Shown here in pieces: positions 6,823 to 14,082 of a stretch of DNA of 47,139 nt (the first letter of the stretch is position 1; each line of letters opens with the position of its first letter). The stretch is from positions 1-47,139 of IMG/VR virus record IMGVR_UViG_3300048838_000271, one strand, 5' to 3'. Source of the stretch: a virus. The notes beneath the pieces are model-generated. The model did not search any database, was not told the origin of the DNA, and saw nothing but the letters and a program-made list of their open reading frames with translations. The translations under genes were made by a program, and so were the position numbers.

Positions 6823-8034
6823 ATGGCAAGGCTTAACGATACTTCGCTTAGAGGGCTAAAAACTAGGGATAAATCCTACATTGTGACGGACGGTGACGGT
6901 CTGTATATTGAGGTGCTGAGCAACGGTAAAAAGTATTGGCGATACAGGACGGAGAAGACGGACAAGACTACGGGGCAACGCAAGCATCACCGCTTCTCAC
7001 TGGGCGAATATCCCATGGTCTCACTGGCAGAGGCACGGGCGAAAAGAGACGAGATGAAAAAGGCCGTAAAAGAGGACCGCCTTGATGAACTTAACAAGGC
7101 TTCTGCATCAAAGGTGCTTTTCGGCGATATTGCCTTACGTTGGTGTCAACTGCAAGAGGATAGGTCAAAAGGTAAAGAGCGGGGAAAGTACATCACTAGG
7201 GGCAGGCTTGAAAACTACCTAATGCCGACACTGCGAGACCGCCCCATGGAAGATATAAGCCCCGCTGACCTCCTGGACATCATAGAGGAGATAGAGCGCA
7301 ACGGCACGAGAGAAACAGCCTACCGGGTATATCTGATCCTTAAAAAGGTCTTTGATTATGCCGTGGCACGTGAGCTTATTATCAAGGATCCCGCGAGGAT
7401 CATAAAAGACCAGGTTTCATCAATGCCGAAAACGAACCGCGCCACCCTTGAGCGCGGGGAAGAAATAGGCAAGATGCTGCGCGACATAGAGACATACAAA
7501 AGTTTTGTTGTGCGGTGCGCTATACAGCTACAGGCATTTACCTTTGTGCGCCCGGTCGAGTTGCGCCTTGCCGAGTGGCAGGAGATTGACCTTAAAAAAG
7601 CAGAATGGCGTATTCCTCAGGGGAAGATGAAAGAGAGGCGGTTTCATCTTGTCCCGCTGTCCAGACAGGCCGTTGAGATATTCACAGAGCTTTACAAGCG
7701 CACCGGCTACGGGAGATACTGCTTCCCCGCGATAGATGCCCCGGCAGGAGACGCAACCATGTCAGAATCGACCGCTTTGTCTGCCTTGCGATCACTAGGT
7801 TATACAAAAGAACAGATGTGTATGCACGGGTTTAGGGCGATGGCCTCCACGATCCTTAATGAACACGAGTGGAACCCGGACGCGGTAGAAATGCAACTGG
7901 CACATTATACAAAAAACACCGTCCGCGCGTCCTATAATCACGCTAAATTACTCGGGATCCGCAAGAATATGATGCAATGGTACGCCGATTATCTGGATAG
8001 CCTTAAATACGGCACCGAACCGCCCGAAATGTAG
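6823..8034 (+). CDS. int: Tyrosine recombinase integrase (P4/DUF4102 type)
   Basis: This 403-residue enzyme would integrate and excise the phage. It has the DUF4102 N-terminal arm-binding region (MARLNDTSLRGLKTRDKS to about residue 90), a SAM-like core-binding region, and a C-terminal catalytic domain. Catalytic residues are visible: Arg in FVRPVELRLAEW, HxxR as MHGFRAMAS, and the nucleophilic Tyr at about residue 371 in VRASYNHAK. P4-type integrases usually use tRNA or similar genes as targets. It is followed by a bidirectional terminator and convergent with the lysogeny module. Confidence 0.95.
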   Translation: MARLNDTSLRGLKTRDKSYIVTDGDGLYIEVLSNGKKYWRYRTEKTDKTTGQRKHHRFSLGEYPMVSLAEARAKRDEMKKAVKEDRLDELNKASASKVLFGDIALRWCQLQEDRSKGKERGKYITRGRLENYLMPTLRDRPMEDISPADLLDIIEEIERNGTRETAYRVYLILKKVFDYAVARELIIKDPARIIKDQVSSMPKTNRATLERGEEIGKMLRDIETYKSFVVRCAIQLQAFTFVRPVELRLAEWQEIDLKKAEWRIPQGKMKERRFHLVPLSRQAVEIFTELYKRTGYGRYCFPAIDAPAGDATMSESTALSALRSLGYTKEQMCMHGFRAMASTILNEHEWNPDAVEMQLAHYTKNTVRASYNHAKLLGIRKNMMQWYADYLDSLKYGTEPPEM

Positions 8035-8108
8035 GCAGTTTGAAGCGTAGACATGGCTATTCAGTAAGAAGTTATAAAATAGGGATAAGTAGACCTGTAA
8101 GTATAAAA

Positions 8109-8143
8109 CAAGCCCCTTCTCGTTGATTCTGAGAGGGGGCTTA
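8109..8143. terminator. Bidirectional terminator between integrase and minus-strand genes
   Basis: AAGCCCCTTCTC pairs with GAGAGGGGGCTT (12 bp with one wobble) around a nine-base loop. Short A and T tracts on both sides let it act on both strands. It separates the convergent integrase gene and the minus-strand gene ending at 8158. Confidence 0.8.
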
Positions 8144-8157
8144 TGTTGTTGTGCTGG

Positions 8158-8808
8158 TTAAAATTTGATAGTCAGGGTTATTCTTCCCGGATGGCCGTGT
8201 TGTTCCATCAATCTGAGGTATTCTTGTTCAGATACGACACTCGGAAGGTCATTCAGCCGGGCAATTATGGAAATATAATCAAATGCCGGGCACTTATTAT
8301 AAGATTGTGCCGCGTAGTCGATACGTCTTTGGATCCGTGGCTTGTCAAGTTGATAATCACCGTCGGCGGTCGGGTTGAAGAACTCCACCCACGGGGCGTT
8401 ACATGCGCTCATTTGCAATCTGTGGCAGCCGAACGGGTTCGCCGTGAAGATACTTGCCCCGAAGCAGAACTCAGGATTGCCGGATCTGCACTTATCCCCG
8501 TAACAATAATTGATGTTGCCGATGATCTTACGATCCACAAGATGGCCGTTGATCATAACGTGCGCTGACTTCCAACCTGACACAAGCTCATAGAGCTTCA
8601 CGAAGGATAAGAACTCTTCTGGGTCGGCTGAATATGTCGCCTGATAGATCCCGTTGCTCTCCGTGTACTCCGGTGCGCTCTGAGCAAGAAATACAGCGCG
8701 GTCGAAGTTGGCACTTCTCGATATCCCGAAGGATATTGAGATACGCCACGGGTATTTTGCCTCCGGGGCAGTCTCTCTATGGGCCGATACAGGTAGGCTA
8801 TCTGTCAT
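8158..8808 (-). CDS. Uncharacterised Cys-containing protein in repressor operon
   Basis: This 216-residue protein has no recognised family. The chosen ATG (8808) has GGAG seven bases upstream and overlaps the end of the preceding gene by 11 bases; a longer frame opens at 8844. Six Cys occur at residues 102, 107, 115, 128, 136 and 173, four of them in a block with His129 (CYGDKC, ANPFGCHRLQ, SACNAPW) that could bind zinc or iron. There is no signal peptide or membrane helix. As the last gene behind the repressor it should be expressed in the lysogen, so superinfection exclusion or host modification are reasonable ideas, but function is unknown. Confidence 0.75.
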   Translation of the reverse strand: MTDSLPVSAHRETAPEAKYPWRISISFGISRSANFDRAVFLAQSAPEYTESNGIYQATYSADPEEFLSFVKLYELVSGWKSAHVMINGHLVDRKIIGNINYCYGDKCRSGNPEFCFGASIFTANPFGCHRLQMSACNAPWVEFFNPTADGDYQLDKPRIQRRIDYAAQSYNKCPAFDYISIIARLNDLPSVVSEQEYLRLMEQHGHPGRITLTIKF

Positions 8809-9271
8809 AGATCTCCATGTCCAGCAGATGCCATTGTTTGCCATTCAGGATTAGCTTAACATACCAATTAGAGCGTATTTTTGCGCCAAAACTATTTTGC
8901 GCATCAACGTAAGCGTATATTTTGTACGTAACGCCGTCTTCTAGCAATTGAATGCTGGCATGCTTGGAATTAGGAAACTCCGCTGTTTTAGGCGCTTTAA
9001 GCCGCTTCTCAACGAACTGGGTCGCCGTGTAATAAGCATCCCATTCTCGATCTTCTCTTGAGTAGGTTGTAGTCTTGGGTTTATCATCGCCAAACAGGCT
9101 TATAAGATAGAAGGCTATGACGATCAGACAGATAACGCCGAAGCATCCTAGCTTTGGTTTGGGCTTTGAAAAGTCGCTGAGAAAGGATTTTTCAACGTAC
9201 CCGCAGCTTGGACATGACGGGGCCTTGTCTGACATATTATTACCGCATTCCGGGCATTTGATTAAGGACAT
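8798..9271 (-). CDS. Zinc-ribbon membrane protein in repressor operon
   Basis: This 157-residue protein starts with a zinc ribbon (Cys6, Cys9, Cys20, Cys23), followed by a single membrane helix (about residues 41-60) and an extracytoplasmic-type domain of about 90 residues with a ~25-residue charged linker. A strong AGGAGGTG lies just before its ATG. It begins 15 bases after the repressor stop, so it belongs to the repressor operon. Zinc-ribbon plus single-helix proteins of this layout are widespread and uncharacterised. The position suggests expression in lysogens. Confidence 0.75.
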   Translation of the reverse strand: MSLIKCPECGNNMSDKAPSCPSCGYVEKSFLSDFSKPKPKLGCFGVICLIVIAFYLISLFGDDKPKTTTYSREDREWDAYYTATQFVEKRLKAPKTAEFPNSKHASIQLLEDGVTYKIYAYVDAQNSFGAKIRSNWYVKLILNGKQWHLLDMEIYDR

Positions 9272-9286
9272 GGCCGCACCTCCTCT

Positions 9287-10000
9287 TTACAGACCGTGCT
9301 TAATTGTCCCTGCTCTTACCTGTCTATAATACATTGCCTTGCCCCATATTTCAAATAAAGCCGGGACTTCTGCCTCTTCCTGTGTGACCATTATCACAGC
9401 TCCGTCAGCGGACAACAGGCTTATGCTTCCGTCAGGTCGGCGCTGCACTTTCTTCAAGGCGAGGTTGTCTCTGTAGCATACAAGCACAATGTCAAAATCA
9501 TGGACTTCCTCAACAGGATTGATTACTACTCTGCTTCCGTCTTCAATTCCCCATCTTTCCATACTGGAACCTTCCGCAATTATTGCAAATGGCATCTTGC
9601 CTTCGCACATTCGCCCGATCAGCTTTTTCTGCACCTGGACACTCTCCTTATTATCGTATGTGCATTCAGCGGAAGGTATGCCCTTTCCGCAACATGCCGT
9701 CTGTTCGGGCGAGAGTACGGGGATTTCAATTACATCTTCTGATGCGGGCAGCTCGTCAAATTCAAAGTGTACGTTGGATTCCATAACGGGTTGATTGTTT
9801 CCGAAGTTAAGAAGTCCCATCTCTGCCAATATAGTATGTCTTGGAACCTGATCGTCATTTTCCCATCTGGATACCGTAACATTTTCAACTCCATATTTCT
9901 GAGCAAACTTAGCTTGCGTAAGGTGTTGCTCCTTACGCTTTCTTTTGATGGCTTTCGCCAGTTCGCTTCTTTCTTCTTCGGGTTTTTTTGAGCGTCTCAT
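9287..10000 (-). CDS. CI-like repressor (XRE HTH plus S24 self-cleaving domain)
   Basis: This 237-residue protein would hold the prophage silent. The HTH lies near residues 13-60 (LTQAKFAQKYGVENVTVSRW). The C-terminal S24 peptidase-like domain has the catalytic Ser146 in EGSSMERW and a Lys dyad partner at 183 or 184 (ALKKV). Self-cleavage probably occurs at Cys104-Gly105 in ACCGKG, where other family members have Ala-Gly. RecA-stimulated cleavage after DNA damage would induce the phage. There is no Shine-Dalgarno before the ATG and the best promoter leaves no leader, so the mRNA may be leaderless, as for lambda cI from PRM. Confidence 0.92.
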   Translation of the reverse strand: MRRSKKPEEERSELAKAIKRKRKEQHLTQAKFAQKYGVENVTVSRWENDDQVPRHTILAEMGLLNFGNNQPVMESNVHFEFDELPASEDVIEIPVLSPEQTACCGKGIPSAECTYDNKESVQVQKKLIGRMCEGKMPFAIIAEGSSMERWGIEDGSRVVINPVEEVHDFDIVLVCYRDNLALKKVQRRPDGSISLLSADGAVIMVTQEEAEVPALFEIWGKAMYYRQVRAGTIKHGL

Positions 10001-10006
10001 AAATGG

Positions 10007-10035
10007 ATACTATCCGCAATACGATAATATTTCAA
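10007..10035 (-). promoter_or_regulatory. Repressor promoter (PRM-like), leaderless
   Basis: On the minus strand, TTGAAA (10035-10030), a 17-base spacer and TAGTAT (10012-10007) lie only six bases before the repressor ATG. Transcription would begin at or next to the ATG. A half-site (ACGATAA at 10021) falls inside the spacer, allowing autoregulation. Confidence 0.6.
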
Positions 10036-10159
10036 TGGGCTTTTTACGATAATAAAACTTATCGTTCAAAGAGTATAAAACGATAAAATGGGTCTGTAGA
10101 CCTATTGAATATTATCGCCCCACGTTTATAATAATATCGTCAACACAAAAACTTATCGC
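10021..10159. promoter_or_regulatory. Operator cluster with ACGATAA / TTATCGT half-sites
   Basis: One perfect palindrome, ACGATAA-N6-TTATCGT, lies at 10046-10065. Single half-sites occur at 10021, 10080, 10112 (TTATCG), 10134 (ATATCGT) and 10153 (TTATCG). They cover both divergent promoters and are the probable sites for the repressor and Cro-like protein. Confidence 0.7.
10105..10132 (+). promoter_or_regulatory. Early rightward promoter (PR-like)
   Basis: TTGAAT (10105-10110), a 16-base spacer and a perfect TATAAT (10127-10132) lie 43 bases before the Cro-like start. Operator half-sites overlap the spacer and the region just after the -10, so a bound repressor would block it. Confidence 0.7.
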
Positions 10160-10174
10160 AAGGAGGTGATTTTA

Positions 10175-10405
10175 GTGAAGCTAAAAGAATTCAGAAAGAC
10201 AAAAAAAATGACCCAACGTGATCTTGCTGATCGTTTCAACGTGAGCAATATAACCGTTTCACGTTGGGAATCAGGGACACAAGCCCCGTCGCTGGAGACG
10301 GCTATTTTGCTTGCTAAGTTTTTCGGCTGCACGATAGATGATTTGGTTCGCGGCCCAAACCCTACACCTACCCCTGCCGGGTCGGAATCTCGACAGGGGG
10401 CATAG
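10175..10405 (+). CDS. Cro-like XRE regulator
   Basis: This 76-residue DNA-binding protein starts at GTG 10175, eight bases after an excellent AGGAGG; GTG 10166 lies inside that signal and is unlikely. The HTH covers about residues 10-50 (MTQRDLADRFNVSNITVSRW) with the usual IDDLV end. It is transcribed divergently from the repressor and should act as the lytic-switch regulator. The C-terminus ends in a Pro/Thr-rich tail (NPTPTPAG). A 5-G run just before the stop leads into a longer open frame in the -1 register (see the next entry). Confidence 0.85.
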   Translation: MKLKEFRKTKKMTQRDLADRFNVSNITVSRWESGTQAPSLETAILLAKFFGCTIDDLVRGPNPTPTPAGSESRQGA

Positions 10406-10575
10406 ATGAGGCAAGGCGGTTTGTAGAGGCAATCATACGCAGCAGGGCGCTTTTCAGTCCAGACGGACATATCAAGGTCGTACTTGACCTGGCAGACAAC
10501 GGCAGGCTGGACGACCCGGAGAGCAGGACACAGGCTCTCGAATTAGTACAGGTCCTTTCAGAAGTTCTTATCTAA
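10396..10575 (+). CDS. Frame -1 extension of the Cro-like gene (no own start)
   Basis: From the GGGGG run at 10396-10400 an open frame continues in the -1 register to TAA at 10573-10575. It encodes about 58 residues of normal-looking protein (IDEARRFVEAIIRSRALF, then VVLDLADNGRLDDPESRTQA). The frame is open from 10342 but contains no ATG, GTG or TTG. A -1 slip on GGG at the 5-G run, or one more G in the real sequence, would fuse it to the Cro-like protein to give about 133 residues. It may be a programmed frameshift product or a sequence error; both fit. Confidence 0.5.
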   Translation, partial: GGIDEARRFVEAIIRSRALFSPDGHIKVVLDLADNGRLDDPESRTQALELVQVLSEVLI

Positions 10576-10762
10576 CTAACTACCGCACAATGACAACTGA
10601 ATAGAGGATAGGACACGAGCCTTTTCTTATCTCTGATGCTGGCCGTAATGACCGGGAGGTAGCTAGCCGAACCGCCACGACCGCAGACAACAAGCGCGAG
10701 CGGGTCAGGGGAATGCGAGAGGATGATTACTTAACTTATAGGTTAATTAAGGAGGTAGAGCT

Positions 10763-10906
10763 ATGGAACAACTAGCTTGCAGTTCCTTTATGCAGTGGGT
10801 CTACGGCGACATGGGCACTATCGCACTTGTGGCGGTCCTGTTTATGGCCGTTGGCGTTTACAGGGAGTTTGTGATACTACCGGAAAGGAGACGTGGCAAT
10901 GACTAG
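10763..10906 (+). CDS. Small single-pass membrane protein
   Basis: This 47-residue protein has GGAGG seven bases upstream of the ATG and one membrane helix (about residues 17-33, ending in VGVY). The C-terminal end is basic (PERRRGND). It overlaps the next start by eight bases, so it is coupled to the antirepressor. No family was recognised. The stretch before it (10576-10762) has no convincing gene; a frame runs through it but lacks a start codon except a late ATG at 10714. Confidence 0.65.
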   Translation: MEQLACSSFMQWVYGDMGTIALVAVLFMAVGVYREFVILPERRRGND

Positions 10907-11702
10907 CGCTATACAGATATTTAATCACCCGGAGTTCGGGGACATAAGGACCATTGCAGACGGTGATGCGGTTCTCTTCTGCGGTAAAGACATAGCTGAT
11001 GCACTCGGGTATCTGAACCCAAGTAAGGCTATATCTGATCATTGCAGGGGGGTAACGAAACGTTATGTAGGGGTCCGCACTGGTTACAGGGCCAACGGAA
11101 GCGACGCGGTACAGGTGGTGGAAATGTCCTTCTTGCCAGAGCCGGATATATACAGGCTCATTTGCAACTCAAGGCTGCCAAGCGCGGTGAAGTTTGAGAA
11201 GTGGGTCTTTGAAGAAGTCCTCCCCTCGATCCGAAAACACGGGGCCTACATGACACCGGAAATGATTGAGAAGACGTTGACCAATCCTGACTTTATCATA
11301 GGATTGTGCCAGCGTTTGAAGGAAGAACAGGCTAAAACACAGCACCTTGAATCACGGGTACAGGCTGACGCGCCAAAGGTACTATTTGCAGATGCAGTCT
11401 CAGTCAGCTCTAGTGAGATATTGGTCGGCGATCTTGCAAAGTTGCTTAAACAAAACGGCGTTGACATAGGTCAAAACAGGCTGTTTGAGAAGCTCCGCGA
11501 AGACGGTTATCTGATGAAGCAGGGAAGCGCACGGAACATGCCGACACAGCGATCAATGGACATGGGTTTGTTCCGTATCAAGGAGACGGTGATCAACAAG
11601 CCTGACGGCTCAGTTCTTATCACCCGCACACCGAGGATTACAGGCAGGGGGAGCTTGTATTTTGTCAATCGTTTTCTTGGTGAAAGAGGGGTGTGTTTCT
11701 AG
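10899..11702 (+). CDS. Phage antirepressor (BRO-N and KilAC domains)
   Basis: This 267-residue protein starts at ATG 10899, nine bases after AAAGGAG; GTG 10893 is less likely. The N-terminal ~110 residues are a BRO-N domain (FNHPEFGDIRT through CGKDIADALGY, and LPEPDIYRLICNSRLPSA). The C-terminal ~100 residues are a KilAC/ANT domain (ILVGDLAKLLKQNGVDIGQN, GYLMKQGSARNMPTQ, ending near ITGRGSLYFV). Such proteins bind DNA or repressors and favour lytic growth. Its place just after the Cro-like gene fits this role. Confidence 0.9.
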   Translation: MTSAIQIFNHPEFGDIRTIADGDAVLFCGKDIADALGYLNPSKAISDHCRGVTKRYVGVRTGYRANGSDAVQVVEMSFLPEPDIYRLICNSRLPSAVKFEKWVFEEVLPSIRKHGAYMTPEMIEKTLTNPDFIIGLCQRLKEEQAKTQHLESRVQADAPKVLFADAVSVSSSEILVGDLAKLLKQNGVDIGQNRLFEKLREDGYLMKQGSARNMPTQRSMDMGLFRIKETVINKPDGSVLITRTPRITGRGSLYFVNRFLGERGVCF

Positions 11703-12346
11703 TGAAAATGAGGGATTTAACAGGTATGCGGTTTGGCAGATTAGTGGCGATCTGCCCCTCTGGGACTACTCAATGGAAGAATATTAAGTGGCGTTGCTTG
11801 TGTGATTGTGGAAATGAAACAACAGTGGCAAGCGGAAAATTAATACGGGGGACAACACAGAGCTGTGGATGTTATAGCCATGAACTACACGTTAAGCAAC
11901 TTGAGAAGCATGGCCTTACAACTGGCGGGAAACCGCGCACTTTTATCATTTGGTGTGGAATGAAGTCAAGATGTTATTACCCAAAGTCAATAAATTATCC
12001 CGCTTATGGTGGACGTGGAATAAGAATTTGCGAAGAATGGCTAACATTTGAAAATTTCCATAGGTGGGCAATTTCAAATGGATATCAGGATAATCTAACT
12101 ATCGACCGTATCGACAATGACTCTGATTACTGCCCTGAAAATTGTCATTGGATACCATCAAAAGAGAACCGCAAAAAACAAAGACGGGCAAGATATTTTT
12201 CTATCAAGGGTGAAATAAAAAATATTACCGACTGGTGCAAACTTGTAAGGCTTTCTAAGAGTACGGCCTATAAATATCTTCACCAAAGCGAAGACAGTTT
12301 TGTCAAAGAGGTTGAAAGAAGACTAAACGGCAAGGAGGCGGCCTAA
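11702..12346 (+). CDS. HNH-type homing-endonuclease-like protein
   Basis: This protein of about 214 residues starts at GTG 11702, overlapping the upstream stop (TAGTG), with GAGGGGT upstream; ATG 11708 is also possible. It opens with the LTGMRFGRL and CDCGN-SCGC zinc-ribbon pattern, followed by a YGGRGIRICEEW, NLTIDRIDNDSDYCPENC block typical of HNH/AP2-associated phage mobile endonucleases. A C-terminal HTH-like segment follows. It is visibly more A+T-rich than its neighbours, which fits recent arrival as a mobile gene. Cleavage activity is inferred, not shown. Confidence 0.7.
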   Translation: MKMRDLTGMRFGRLVAICPSGTTQWKNIKWRCLCDCGNETTVASGKLIRGTTQSCGCYSHELHVKQLEKHGLTTGGKPRTFIIWCGMKSRCYYPKSINYPAYGGRGIRICEEWLTFENFHRWAISNGYQDNLTIDRIDNDSDYCPENCHWIPSKENRKKQRRARYFSIKGEIKNITDWCKLVRLSKSTAYKYLHQSEDSFVKEVERRLNGKEAA

Positions 12347-12347
12347 C

Positions 12348-12527
12348 ATGCAGGATGAGATCTACACGGCGGATCAGCTTGCGGTGATCTTCTCACGGTC
12401 GCCCCGCACAATTTGGAAGTGGGCGGCAACCGGGAAGATACCGAAGGGCATAAAGATTTCCCACAAGTCCCACTACTGGCGGCGCTCTGAGATAGAGCAT
12501 TTGTTTGACGACAGGAGGATAGCTTAA
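12348..12527 (+). CDS. Small MerR/excisionase-like HTH protein
   Basis: This 59-residue protein contains a winged-HTH motif of the MerR/AlpA type (YTADQLAVIFSRSPRTIWKW, then GKIPKGIKISHKSHYWRRSE). AAGGAGG lies upstream of the ATG. Proteins of this size and fold act as phage excisionases or small regulators. Its stop overlaps the start of the next gene (TAATG). Whether it serves the integrase is unknown, because it is far from it. Confidence 0.75.
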   Translation: MQDEIYTADQLAVIFSRSPRTIWKWAATGKIPKGIKISHKSHYWRRSEIEHLFDDRRIA

Positions 12528-12880
12528 TGAGCGTCTTCAAAGAGGGTTCAGTGGGTTATCTCACATCAACGAGTTCAAAGCGGCCATTCGCGGCAAACGG
12601 CAACAAGTATTCCATGGATGAGCCGCTTTACTGTTATGTCGGGCTTCAAAAGGGCGTCGGGGTAGTCCATCACATATTTAAGTCGGTCAGGGGCGGTTAT
12701 CTTGTGTCGGTCGCGAATGTTGATTTCATTATCGGCGATGTCGAGTTCACGGAAGACGGCAAGGCGACAAAGAAGCCGAAATACAGCAAGTCACAGAAGG
12801 TCAAGTCTGAATGTACTCACCGTGCGGAGCTGAGCGATCAGTTCCTTAACGTCTACAACAAGGGAGGCTGGGTGATATGA
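12527..12880 (+). CDS. Hypothetical early protein
   Basis: This 117-residue protein has no recognised family. It is basic and rich in Ser, Lys and Val, without membrane helices or Cys clusters. Both ends overlap neighbouring genes (TAATG upstream, ATGA downstream), which supports real translation as part of the early operon. Confidence 0.7.
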   Translation: MSVFKEGSVGYLTSTSSKRPFAANGNKYSMDEPLYCYVGLQKGVGVVHHIFKSVRGGYLVSVANVDFIIGDVEFTEDGKATKKPKYSKSQKVKSECTHRAELSDQFLNVYNKGGWVI

Positions 12881-13020
12881 CGCACGATACAAAACTGATC
12901 CTTGCGGGGGTACTGATAGGCTGGTCGGCGTGGTTCTTCATAGTCGTCCTGATCTCCAGCGCCTTCACAAAGCCCAAATGGCTGTATGACGGGGATAAGG
13001 TCAAGGGTATTAAGAAATGA
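12877..13020 (+). CDS. Small membrane protein
   Basis: This 47-residue protein has one membrane helix (about residues 7-30) and a basic C-terminal tail (KVKGIKK). It overlaps both neighbours by four bases (ATGA). Next to the membrane-anchored transglycosylase it could be a partner of that enzyme, but nothing in the sequence shows this. Confidence 0.65.
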   Translation: MTHDTKLILAGVLIGWSAWFFIVVLISSAFTKPKWLYDGDKVKGIKK

Positions 13021-13664
13021 AGCCGCCCTGGATACGCAGGTACACGGCACGTCAAATCATAGTCTGTGTTCTTGCATTTTACGCCGCCTTACTTGCCTTT
13101 TTGCTTGGGATATTCGCCGCCCACCTTGCTTATACGCCCGCACAGCTGCCCGAAACGACACAGACGATTGAACACGCACGTCCGGTTGATTACACCGCGA
13201 TCCACTGGATCAGGAAGTATAACCCTGCACTCTCTGAGGCTGAGGCCCGCGAGATGTACAGCTACGTTGAGCAGACGATTGCGCGGTATAAAGCTGACCC
13301 GGCATATCAGAAGGGCGCGGCATTACAGGTAACGCCGAAGCTCTTTCTTGCTCTTATTCTCAGGGAGTCGGGGGCTAAGTGGCAGTCTATCTCAGACCAC
13401 GGGGCAATCGGGCTGTGTCAGGTAATGCCGCTCCACGTTGAGGATCTTCACGCAGCCGGGGTTATCGAATCGCCGGAGGTTGAAGAGCTACTGGACGCAG
13501 AGAGCAATATCAAGGCAGGTATTCACATTTTGATGAACTATGCGCGGAGGGTTGAGACGCTGACACGCGCCCTAAGTGTTTACAACGGCGGGTTCGGTAG
13601 AGAGAAAGCCGGGCGCAATTACGCAAGGCGAGTTATGGAGCTATACAGACAGATAGGAGGTTAA
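13017..13664 (+). CDS. Membrane-anchored lytic transglycosylase (SLT)
   Basis: This 215-residue enzyme has an N-terminal membrane helix (residues 13-37) that leaves the catalytic domain outside the cytoplasm. The SLT fold is shown by catalytic Glu117 in LILRESGAKW, GAIGLCQVMP at 129-138 and ALSVYNGG near residues 185-192. It cleaves glycan strands to 1,6-anhydro products. It lies in the early region far from the tail and lysis genes, so it is not an ordinary tail or endolysin enzyme. A role in DNA entry, wall remodelling or exclusion is possible. Confidence 0.85.
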   Translation: MKPPWIRRYTARQIIVCVLAFYAALLAFLLGIFAAHLAYTPAQLPETTQTIEHARPVDYTAIHWIRKYNPALSEAEAREMYSYVEQTIARYKADPAYQKGAALQVTPKLFLALILRESGAKWQSISDHGAIGLCQVMPLHVEDLHAAGVIESPEVEELLDAESNIKAGIHILMNYARRVETLTRALSVYNGGFGREKAGRNYARRVMELYRQIGG

Positions 13665-13667
13665 ACA

Positions 13668-13841
13668 ATGGAATCATTAAAAATCAAGATGCTATGTGAC
13701 GCTGACTTTTGCAATTGCTCTGCTGGCCGAAGGTCGAGAGAAACAACGACAGTTGCCGAATGTGAACAGCTTTACAGACAGGCAAGCGGGAAGGGAGAGG
13801 TCAGAGATGCCCGAAACGAAACTGACAGGCAGACAGCTTGA
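13668..13841 (+). CDS. Small Cys-containing protein
   Basis: This 57-residue protein starts at ATG with AGGAGG nine bases upstream. It has three Cys in a tight cluster near the start (MLCDADFCNCS, Cys10/15/17) and a fourth Cys at residue 32, a possible metal site. The rest is charged. It overlaps the next gene in another frame by 35 bases. No family was recognised. Confidence 0.55.
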   Translation: MESLKIKMLCDADFCNCSAGRRSRETTTVAECEQLYRQASGKGEVRDARNETDRQTA

Positions 13842-13983
13842 GAAAATCAAGGAGATACATGAGACGCTTAAGGAGAGTGGCGATCTGCTTGACAAGACAA
13901 CGGATGCGTGGCACGCGATCATGGAGCTCGGTTGGATTGTTGATGATCTTACGGGTGTAGGTGTAAGGACATGGGCGAGATAA
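13807..13983 (+). CDS. Small helical hypothetical protein
   Basis: This 58-residue protein starts at ATG 13807 with GGGAGAGG upstream. It is charged and helical at first (LTGRQLEKIKEIHETLKESG), then more hydrophobic. A longer reading from 13696 has no good Shine-Dalgarno and overlaps the preceding gene heavily. No family was recognised. About 100 bases follow without a gene; they hold only a weak hairpin near 14000. Confidence 0.6.
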   Translation: MPETKLTGRQLEKIKEIHETLKESGDLLDKTTDAWHAIMELGWIVDDLTGVGVRTWAR

Positions 13984-14082
13984 CTGAAAACAAAGAAAGC
14001 CTCCGTCGGTAAACGAAGGCGATCCAATAACGAGAGAAGTATTTTTTCTGTAACTCAATTATATCACTAGGAGGTAACAAAG

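Noticed and set aside
14000-14025. Terminator before the recombination gene
   Set aside because: The stem has a mismatch and the T run is about 20 bases away; too weak to call.
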